DNA from: Bacteroidota bacterium
GTDB taxonomy: Bacteria > Bacteroidota > Ignavibacteria > Ignavibacteriales > Ignavibacteriaceae
Direction of reading: 5' to 3'
NCBI GenBank assembly: GCA_022564295.1
Contig: JADFLR010000036.1
Coordinates: 1 to 41,472 of the forward strand
Length of the DNA: 41,472 bases
The translations under genes and the position numbers were made by a program. Of this stretch, positions 35,819 to 41,472 are shown piece by piece (position 1 is the stretch's first letter; every line of letters starts with the position of its first letter). Below the pieces are notes generated by a model that saw only the letters and a list, made by a program, of their open reading frames with translations, did no database searches and had not been told where the DNA came from.

Positions 35819-35927
35819 GAATATCGAACACCTACTTGTCTCAGGGACGAAGTCTACGGATTAATGATTTTAGAATTTTGAAATATCCCATTTACATCTT
35901 AAAATCATTATTCGTTAATCGATATTC
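35819..35927. repeat. nested inverted repeats
   Basis: Outer arms GAATATCGA (35819-35827) and TCGATATTC (35919-35927) enclose inner arms TAATGATTTTA (35862-35872) and TAAAATCATTA (35900-35910), all perfect. The left side carries about 34 extra bases between its arms, so the folded form would have a large one-sided bulge. No known element matches. Confidence 0.5.
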
Positions 35928-36069
35928 ATCATTCAAGGGAGGTTAACAAATTCAAGCATAGCCAAAAGGACATGACTTTCTGCAAAGCAGGTGGCTTTCT
36001 AATGTAAAATAAATTTTATTAGCATGTCTATTGATGTGCTATTGTTGAGAAGTCCATCACTATAAATTT

Positions 36070-37632
36070 TTACATCAACCACTCAATTTCTTCAAGCCAA
36101 ACATAAAGCATGTCTTCATCGAGTGTTAATAAATCCTTTCTGTTTATATCGTCGGGATGCGGGAATAATTCATCAAGTTTATCATATACTACTCGCCGCT
36201 GTCCCGGTTTTACTATGCGAAAAAGATTCCACAATGTTATTCCATCTTTTGCTGAAGACGATTCAATTATCATATTTAAATTTATGTCGCTCTTTCTGCC
36301 GAATATGTATTCTTCCAGGAGGTTAATAAACTCGGAGGTTGAGGATGTATGAAAAGGCAGACCTGCTCCTGCATTGTTTAATATTTTTAAATTATATTCA
36401 CCGGGAAATATAAATTCAGTTTCACTGGAAATGACCTGAAGCCAACCGTCTATTAATTCTATCGCTGAATTACCGCTTTCATCTAAATGTAAAATGTAAT
36501 TTGAACCAAGACTGAACTCATTAATAATTGCTTGAGAAATTTCGATGTGCAAAAGATCTTTAGCACCATCTGTATTTACAATTATTTTACCGATCACTAA
36601 TTTTGCAGAATAACTTCCGCCAAGTCTTTCTATTGTCGTACTTTCAAGTATTTCAATCGTTCCCACATCAGGCATTTCTAATGTTGCTTCAGAAATATCA
36701 TTAGTTTGTACTATGTCTCCGATATTAATTTCAGTATTACCAGCTATAATTTGATTATTTAACTGCGGTGTTCCCGACTTAATTACCATTGTCCATTGAG
36801 TTGTATCCGAAAATAAGTATAAGAAAAATGTAACCAGAACTGCAATGATGATGGGATAAAGAAGAAACTTTTTATTAAAATGTAATTTTGGTATTTCCCT
36901 CTTAATTTTTATCTTATCAATTTTTTGTTCTACTTTGTTTTCTTTTGTTTCTTTTCTGTACTTAAGAATTTCTTCCTTTAATCTTTTTTTCTCTTCTTTC
37001 TCCCAATCTTCAAATTTCATATCATGGATTTTATCCAGGGCATATTTTAACAGATTCTTTTCGGGAATGATCTCTCCTGGTAAATTTTCTAACTTTTCAA
37101 GCACAGTATCAACCGATGGCTTTTCATCAGATCCACTTTTAATAGTTTTAATAGAATCGGTGATCCTCTGAGCAATATCATTCGTTCCAATATCAAGCAT
37201 TTTTGCTATAGCATCGGCAGAGTAATTTTCTATAAAATTTAAAGTAAGGATAAATTTATTTGTATCGCTTAATTTTAGGTATTCTTTGGCAACAGATGAA
37301 GATGGAAATTTTTCAATCAATTCATAATCTTCTAATTCTTTGGGCTCATCAGATTTATCTTGTTTTTTTAATTCATGTAGTGCAACGTAAACTGTAATGT
37401 CTTTTATCCACTCAGCAAAAGTGATATCTTCATCTATTGTGTCGGTAAAATCCCAGGCATTAATAAAGGTATTAATGGTTATTAAGTCAGCGGATGGTTT
37501 ATCGCCTGTTAGCAAAAATGACAACTTATAAATTTTACCGAGGTTCATTTCAAAAAGCTGTTCTAACGCAGCATTGTTACCTCGTTTTGCACTCTCAATT
37601 AGGGATCGGATAAATTTGTTGTCCTGTGTCAA
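36070..37632 (-). CDS. fused ECF-sigma-like / transmembrane / FecR-like protein
   Basis: The 520-residue protein has three parts. Residues 1-165 look like an ECF sigma factor: region 2 (GKIYKLSFLLTGDKPSADL, then TFAEWIKDITVYVALHEL) and region 4 (SADAIAKMLDIGTNDIAQRI). A charged, probably coiled stretch (205-250) leads to one membrane helix (256-275). Residues 285-395 look like FecR (GDIVQTNDISEATLEMPDVG, IEILESTTIERLGG). A C-terminal motif (GITLWNLFRIVKPGQRRVVYDKL, about 455-520) recurs, as I recall, in FecR-linked proteins of other phyla. Sigma and FecR are normally separate proteins. Here the sigma part would be tethered to the membrane until cleaved, or may no longer bind DNA. It is divergent from a cytochrome c gene. 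Confidence 0.8.
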   Translation of the reverse strand: MTQDNKFIRSLIESAKRGNNAALEQLFEMNLGKIYKLSFLLTGDKPSADLITINTFINAWDFTDTIDEDITFAEWIKDITVYVALHELKKQDKSDEPKELEDYELIEKFPSSSVAKEYLKLSDTNKFILTLNFIENYSADAIAKMLDIGTNDIAQRITDSIKTIKSGSDEKPSVDTVLEKLENLPGEIIPEKNLLKYALDKIHDMKFEDWEKEEKKRLKEEILKYRKETKENKVEQKIDKIKIKREIPKLHFNKKFLLYPIIIAVLVTFFLYLFSDTTQWTMVIKSGTPQLNNQIIAGNTEINIGDIVQTNDISEATLEMPDVGTIEILESTTIERLGGSYSAKLVIGKIIVNTDGAKDLLHIEISQAIINEFSLGSNYILHLDESGNSAIELIDGWLQVISSETEFIFPGEYNLKILNNAGAGLPFHTSSTSEFINLLEEYIFGRKSDINLNMIIESSSAKDGITLWNLFRIVKPGQRRVVYDKLDELFPHPDDINRKDLLTLDEDMLYVWLEEIEWLM

Positions 37633-37775
37633 ATCAATTTTACTAATTTTATGAAATTAAATTTAGTCGCTACTATCAAGATGATTAAAATATTGAACTA
37701 TTACAATTTAAAATGCTTAAATGTTTCTTGCAAAATGTTTATTATCAGAATCTCTTTTTGTAAATTTCCGGCTCA

Positions 37776-37783
37776 TATTTTTG
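37776..37783 (+). promoter_or_regulatory. -7-like box upstream of the cytochrome gene
   Basis: TATTTTTG matches TAnnTTTG exactly and lies 41 bases before the ATG at 37824. A TTTG lies only 15 bases upstream, shorter than the usual 19-21 spacing, so this is tentative. Confidence 0.3.
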
Positions 37784-37823
37784 AATATTATTAGTTTTTG
37801 TTTAATTGTAGAATAAAGTAATT

Positions 37824-38237
37824 ATGACAAAACCTCAGATTTGGGTAGCATCGTTTTTAGTGCTGTTTATTTTGTTATTTATCATTGGGAGAATTACAAA
37901 AGAAGAAGAAACATTTAAACCTATTTCCAACGAAAATTTTAGTGATCAAACTTCAAGTGAAAATTTAACCGCAGAAGAATTAATAGCAAATTTTGGCTGT
38001 ACTAACTGTCATGGTGTTGATCTTAATGGAACAAAACAGGGACCTGCGCTTAAAGATATAAGCCAGAAGTTTGGCAGAAGAGAGTTGATTGCATATCTGC
38101 GTAATCCTAATTCGTTTATGGGTTCAGAACGATTTCTAAAATACAGAGAACAATTTCCCGGGGTAATAATGCCTAATTACGGCAATAAGGATGTGAAGGA
38201 TTTAGGGAAAATTACAGATTACCTTCTCGAACGCTAA
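37824..38237 (+). CDS. membrane-anchored monoheme c-type cytochrome
   Basis: An N-terminal helix (residues 6-23) acts as anchor or uncleaved signal, putting the 137-residue protein's heme domain in the periplasm. One heme site CTNCH (C59, C62, H63) is followed by a likely axial Met in VIMPNYG (M116). GPALKDISQKFGRRELIAYLRNP is the usual helix of class I cytochromes. It would shuttle electrons between respiratory complexes. No oxidase or reductase gene adjoins it. Confidence 0.9.
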   Translation: MTKPQIWVASFLVLFILLFIIGRITKEEETFKPISNENFSDQTSSENLTAEELIANFGCTNCHGVDLNGTKQGPALKDISQKFGRRELIAYLRNPNSFMGSERFLKYREQFPGVIMPNYGNKDVKDLGKITDYLLER

Positions 38238-38244
38238 AATCCAT

Positions 38245-38277
38245 TTAAAAAAATAAACACCCCGTTAATGAGGCGTT
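38245..38277 (-). terminator. intrinsic terminator for the aldolase gene
   Basis: On the minus strand AACGCCTC, loop ATTAAC, GGGGTGTT pairs fully with two G-U pairs, then TATTTTTTT. On the plus strand the same positions would be A-C mismatches, so it serves the aldolase transcript rather than the cytochrome's. Confidence 0.7.
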
Positions 38278-38306
38278 CTAAGTATAAATAGTGTATTCCC
38301 TCTTAA

Positions 38307-39353
38307 TCAAGCAATAGTAACATCTTTGGAGAGATAAACATCCTGAATAAGATTAAGAAGTTTGACTCCTTCTTCCATAGGTCTTTGGAATGCTTTCCTG
38401 CCGGTAATTAATCCCATACCACCTGCACGTTTATTAATTATTGCTGTTTTTACAGCATCAGCAAAGTCATTGGTGCCGGAAGCACCGCCGCTGTTTATCA
38501 ATCCAGATCTTCCCATATAGTTATTTATTACCTGGTAACGGGTCAGGTCGATTGGGTTATCAGATGAAAGTTCGGAATAAACTTTCTCGTGTGTCTTCCC
38601 GAATTTAATCGCTTCAAAACCACCGTTATTTGTAGGAAGTTTTTGTTTAATAATATCTGCTTGAATTGTAACGCCAAGATGATTTGCCTGAGCGGTAAGA
38701 TCGGCAGCATTATGATAATCTTTATCCTTCTTAAAACCGGGATTTCTTAAGTAACACCATAGCACAGTAGCCATACCCATTTCGTGAGCATACTGAAATG
38801 CTTCGCTGACTTCAATAATTTGGCGGTTGCTTTCCTCCGAACCGAAATAAATAGTGGCACCTACTGCGGCTGCACCCATATCAAAAGCCTGTTCAACGCC
38901 GGCAAACATTATCTGATCATATTTATTCGGATAGGTTAACAACTCATTGTGGTTTAATTTAAGAATGAACGGGATTCTATACGCATACTTTCTCGCAGTC
39001 ATTCCAAGAACACCCAAAGTGGAAGCAACAGCGTTACATCCACCTTCAACTGCAAGCCTTACAATATTTTCCGGATCGAAGTAAATAGGATTCGGAGCAA
39101 ATGAAGCACCGGCTGTATGTTCGATTCCCTGGTCGACAGGAAGTATGGATACATATCCTGTACCTGCTAATCTTCCGCTGTTAAGTATCCAGTTAAGATT
39201 TTTTAGTACGTTTATGTTTCTATCAGATTGAATATGTACTCTATCAATAAAATCCGGTCCAGGTAGATTTAATTGCTCTTTAGGAAATTTAGCCTTGTAA
39301 TTAAGGAGAGATTCTGCTTCGTCTCCTAAAAGCTCTTTTATCTTATCTAACAT
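38307..39353 (-). CDS. fbaB: class I fructose-bisphosphate aldolase (DhnA/FbaB type)
   Basis: It cleaves fructose-1,6-bisphosphate by a Schiff-base lysine, in glycolysis or gluconeogenesis. I start at the ATG at 39353 because GGAGG lies just upstream; a TTG start 4 codons earlier is less likely. The 348-residue protein has the barrel signatures [29 protein letters not shown] and [13 protein letters not shown] of the archaeal/DhnA-type class I enzymes, distinct from metal-dependent class II. It is co-oriented with ypdA, which ends 115 bases before this start codon. Confidence 0.94.
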   Translation of the reverse strand: MLDKIKELLGDEAESLLNYKAKFPKEQLNLPGPDFIDRVHIQSDRNINVLKNLNWILNSGRLAGTGYVSILPVDQGIEHTAGASFAPNPIYFDPENIVRLAVEGGCNAVASTLGVLGMTARKYAYRIPFILKLNHNELLTYPNKYDQIMFAGVEQAFDMGAAAVGATIYFGSEESNRQIIEVSEAFQYAHEMGMATVLWCYLRNPGFKKDKDYHNAADLTAQANHLGVTIQADIIKQKLPTNNGGFEAIKFGKTHEKVYSELSSDNPIDLTRYQVINNYMGRSGLINSGGASGTNDFADAVKTAIINKRAGGMGLITGRKAFQRPMEEGVKLLNLIQDVYLSKDVTIA

Positions 39354-39468
39354 TTTTTCCTCCAATATATGGTTAGTTTGATATTTTTAATTCACATTAT
39401 TAATTATTTAATTCGTTTAAGATAAGCTTTAGAAATTTCTCATTCAATTTATTACAGGATTAGGAATA

Positions 39469-40437
39469 TTATTTCCCTGCTGCTTCGAGCTGATTGAATA
39501 TCTGAACGGTGTGGTTTCTCGAATTTTCGATGAACCATTTACCGGTTGTCATTCCGCCGCAAACTCCTCCGGCAAGATAAATGCCCTTTATGTTTGTTTC
39601 ATAAGTTTCTTCATTGTAAAAGGGAATTAATTTTTCATCATCAGATATTATAATTCCAATCCTTTTAAGAAAATTATAATTGGGATGATAACCTGTCATC
39701 GCAAAAACAAAATCATTTTTTACTGTAATTGTACTATCAGGAGTTTTAATATCAACTTCGTCATCTCTTATTTCTGTCAGCTCGGAGTTAAAATATGCTT
39801 TTATACTACCTTCATTAATTCTGTTTTCGATATCGGGCTTAACCCAATACTTCACGCCATCTTTTAGTTTGTCCTTCCTTATTACCATCGTTACTTCGGA
39901 ACCCCTTCTGTAAGCTTCTAACGCAACATCAACAGCCGAGTTACCTGCACCAACAATTAAAAGTTTTAGATATGCGTAGGGATGTGCCTCATCAAAATAA
40001 TGTTTTACTTTTGGTTTATCTTCGCCTGGAATGTTGAGTAGATTCGGTTTGTCGTAAAACCCTGTTGCTACAATAATAATTTTTGCTTTGTATTCTGCCT
40101 TGCTCGTCTTAACAATAAATGCATCATCAATTATTACTATGTTAAATAATTCTTCGTAGGTATGAATGTTAAGTTTCCATGCCTCAGCCGAACGTCTGTA
40201 ATATTCCAACGATTCGCTACGCGTAGGCTTATCGCCATGCGATACAAAGGGTGTTTCACCAATCTCCAATCTTTCGGATGTTGAGAAGAATGTCATATTG
40301 GTAGGAAAATGAAAAAGGGAATTAACAAGACATCCTTTTTCTATTATCAGGTGAGATTTGTTTCTTTTCTTCGCTTCAATACCGCAGCTTAAACCAATAG
40401 GACCGGCACCTATTATAATCACATCAAATTTATTCAT
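39469..40437 (-). CDS. ypdA: YpdA-family bacillithiol disulfide reductase-like flavoprotein
   Basis: YpdA uses NADPH and FAD to keep bacillithiol reduced. The FAD motif IIIGAGPIGLSCGIEAKKR, the family marker VNSLFHFPTNMTFFSTSERL and the NADPH motif VGAGNSAVDVALEAYRRG are all present. The length of 322 is normal. In staphylococcal YpdA the essential cysteine is C14 in GGGPCG; here residue 14 is Ile and the nearest cysteine is C18, one helical turn on. Bacillithiol genes are not in this window. Either the cysteine role moved or the function differs. Tandem palindromes lie upstream. Confidence 0.85.
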   Translation of the reverse strand: MNKFDVIIIGAGPIGLSCGIEAKKRNKSHLIIEKGCLVNSLFHFPTNMTFFSTSERLEIGETPFVSHGDKPTRSESLEYYRRSAEAWKLNIHTYEELFNIVIIDDAFIVKTSKAEYKAKIIIVATGFYDKPNLLNIPGEDKPKVKHYFDEAHPYAYLKLLIVGAGNSAVDVALEAYRRGSEVTMVIRKDKLKDGVKYWVKPDIENRINEGSIKAYFNSELTEIRDDEVDIKTPDSTITVKNDFVFAMTGYHPNYNFLKRIGIIISDDEKLIPFYNEETYETNIKGIYLAGGVCGGMTTGKWFIENSRNHTVQIFNQLEAAGK

Positions 40438-40462
40438 CTGTTCATAATTTTTTATGTTTGCC

Positions 40463-40499
40463 CCGACATGTCGGTAAACTTGTCCCGATTTATTGGGAC
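40463..40499. promoter_or_regulatory. tandem palindromes upstream of ypdA
   Basis: CCGACATGTCGG (40463-40474) is a perfect 12-base palindrome. GTCCC (40482-40486) pairs with GGGAC (40495-40499) just beyond it. They lie 25-62 bases upstream of the ypdA ATG, where an operator would be. The second resembles a GTCCCGAT/ATCGGGAC intergenic repeat common in Bacteroidota. Confidence 0.4.
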
Positions 40500-40593
40500 T
40501 CGTTTCATATAGAATTTAATAGAGTTTGAAAAATAAGAATTAAATTTAATGAAGTGGTTTCATTATTTATAATTGAAGAGTTAAAAAATCTAT

Positions 40594-40624
40594 AAAAAAA
40601 AGAGCGGCTTATAATACCGCTCTT
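40594..40624 (-). terminator. intrinsic terminator of the small secreted-protein gene
   Basis: On the minus strand AAGAGCGG, 9-base loop, CCGCTCTT, with T-run at 40600-40594. It is a perfect 8-base-pair stem, 20 bases after the stop codon. Confidence 0.88.
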
Positions 40625-40644
40625 CTATAACAATTATTTCGCTG

Positions 40645-41073
40645 CTATTCACGATCACGAATAATTTCAATTATAGCACTTGCAACTGTTCTATCCCGAT
40701 CATCTAGGAGGAAAACACGGTAAAATCCGGGATCTTCAAACTCCATATCGCTATCATCATTTTTAGCGAAGAAAACATAATTCGATTCCGGATCAAGGCT
40801 GTAATCAAACTTTTTATAGTAATTAAACTCACCGGTGCGAAAATTATATTTATCCAACTGAATTGAAACATCATAAAGTCCGAGTGCACGGTTGGATCTA
40901 ACCATTACTGTTAAGTAACCGGTTGTGAATCTGTCACTTACACCTTGCTCGCCATATGTGCCATATTTCTCACAGAAGTACATTACGGGCTCTTCCTGAG
41001 CAAATACAGTAGAATGCATCGCAAAGAACGAAAATAAGAGTACAAACGCAAAAAACAGATGAAATCTTTTCAT
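40645..41073 (-). CDS. small secreted protein of unknown function
   Basis: The 142-residue product has a signal peptide to about residue 26 (MKRFHLFFAFVLLFSFFAMH, cleavage near VFAQ|EE). The mature part of about 115 residues is beta-rich with alternating aromatic residues (FTTGYLTVMVRSN, YDVSIQLDKYNF). It has no cysteine pair, sorting domain or motif that I recognise. A good Shine-Dalgarno (AAGGAG) sits 8 bases before the ATG, and a terminator follows the gene, so it is monocistronic or ends a unit. Confidence 0.8.
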   Translation of the reverse strand: MKRFHLFFAFVLLFSFFAMHSTVFAQEEPVMYFCEKYGTYGEQGVSDRFTTGYLTVMVRSNRALGLYDVSIQLDKYNFRTGEFNYYKKFDYSLDPESNYVFFAKNDDSDMEFEDPGFYRVFLLDDRDRTVASAIIEIIRDRE

Positions 41074-41328
41074 TTAATTAACTCCTTTTGTTTTGTTGGT
41101 TGATTGATTAGAATTTCCATTTAAAGAATATTTTGTCCAGCTATAATCAGAAGAACAAGTAAGATTATTTACAAGATAAGAAAAACTATTGACCCCTAAT
41201 GAATAATCACTTGTTGGGGGATTATTATTTAATTCAGTAATACTAACACTCCAAGCACTAACAATTCCTATTAACAATATCAAGCTTAAAAATCCAAAAA
41301 ATAATATTCCATTCACACCCTTTTTCAT
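41074..41328 (-). CDS. small exported N/S/T-rich protein, possibly of archaeal origin
   Basis: The 84-residue frame has a strong N-terminal hydrophobic helix (ILFFGFLSLILLIGIVSAW) and then Asn/Ser/Thr-rich sequence with several N-x-S/T sites (NLTCSSDYSWTKYSLNGNSN). It does not resemble the other products here. A TTTATAAA box centred about 27 bases upstream (41350-41359 on the minus strand) fits a leaderless archaeal promoter, and no Shine-Dalgarno is present. Its last codons overlap the ribosome binding site of the next gene, so the true end may be elsewhere. It could be a real gene or a chimeric read-through. Confidence 0.35.
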   Translation of the reverse strand: MKKGVNGILFFGFLSLILLIGIVSAWSVSITELNNNPPTSDYSLGVNSFSYLVNNLTCSSDYSWTKYSLNGNSNQSTNKTKGVN

Positions 41329-41472
41329 GCAGAAATAAAACTAAACCTCTTTATAAATATTTCTTAACTCTATAGGATAATTTAAAAAATATACGTCCTA
41401 TTAAAATAAATGGAAAAGGAAAAATAATTTCTCTAGAACTAGCATTACAAGAAATGCCAGAAACCATTCAAC

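Larger units (their letters stand above)
35728..36069. other. 342-base spacer with terminator and nested inverted repeats
   Basis: No gene is supported. A 64-codon frame from 35752 has a low-complexity, unnatural translation. The spacer holds a weak terminator and a nested inverted repeat (separate entries), then AT-rich sequence up to the stop codon of the next gene. Confidence 0.5.

Noticed and set aside
35752-35946. 64-codon open frame after lpdA
   Set aside because: Low-complexity Phe/Tyr-rich translation, starts inside the terminator region, covers the nested inverted repeats, and has no ribosome binding site.
41376-41472. Open frame at the right edge reading RPIKINGKGKIISLELALQ
   Set aside because: A TAG precedes it with no start codon before 41454, and the reverse strand also reads through; too short to call.
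1-41472. CRISPR arrays, tRNA or rRNA genes, transposase genes, restriction or toxin-antitoxin modules
   Set aside because: Looked for in the gaps and in the translated frames; no regular repeat-spacer pattern, cloverleaf or matching protein motif was seen.

Overview
The window is AT-rich bacterial DNA, densely coded on both strands. It most resembles Ignavibacteria or a close relative in the Bacteroidota/Chlorobi group. Four things point there: (1) three secreted proteins end in a type IX secretion (Por) type A sorting domain with the QNYPNPFNP signature; (2) at least one promoter has the Bacteroidota form, TTTG then 19 bases then TAnnTTTG; (3) it carries a GGGP synthase homologue, a bacillithiol-type YpdA reductase, a KamA radical-SAM protein and DUF6702/DUF4331 proteins, a mix common in that group; (4) no rRNA, tRNA, CRISPR, phage or intact insertion sequence is visible. 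The taxonomic call is an inference.

Layout. 1-6312: 5' part of recG (cut by the window edge) divergent from dgt, then a minus-strand plsY-gpsA phospholipid pair and an aldo/keto reductase with a large insertion. 6404-8260: a 54-residue basic protein with promoter, Shine-Dalgarno and terminator all visible, then a KamA-family enzyme. 8274-11448: two type IX secreted proteins bracketed by same-direction copies of an imperfect palindrome. 11447-17566: housekeeping and envelope genes (ogt, Nfu-type Fe-S scaffold, asparaginase, secreted phosphoesterase, cell-wall amidase, membrane methyltransferase-like protein, Trm112-like protein). 17790-18653: PPK2.

18758-26446 is the most coherent accessory block. 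It has a soluble PAS histidine kinase, a LytTR response regulator and a single-domain response regulator, followed by a secreted DUF4331 protein with a sorting domain, a membrane-anchored TPR protein, a DUF6702 exported protein and a HupE/UreJ membrane protein. The genes are co-oriented and mostly closely spaced. A strong hairpin separates DUF4331 from the TPR gene. The likely reading is a regulated envelope system, possibly for metal uptake or handling, with no function I can name.

26857-35727: GGGP synthase, gmhA, DUF192, an S9-like hydrolase, and a complete pyruvate dehydrogenase operon (aceE-aceF-lpd). 36070-37632: an unusual single protein joining an ECF-sigma-like cytoplasmic half, a transmembrane helix and a FecR-like periplasmic half. 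It is divergent from a small c-type cytochrome. 38307-41073: class I fructose-bisphosphate aldolase, YpdA (without the cysteine known to be essential in staphylococcal YpdA) and a small secreted protein. The last ~400 bases look different: an N/S/T-rich exported ORF sits behind an archaeal-style TATA box, which raises the possibility of a foreign segment or an assembly join.
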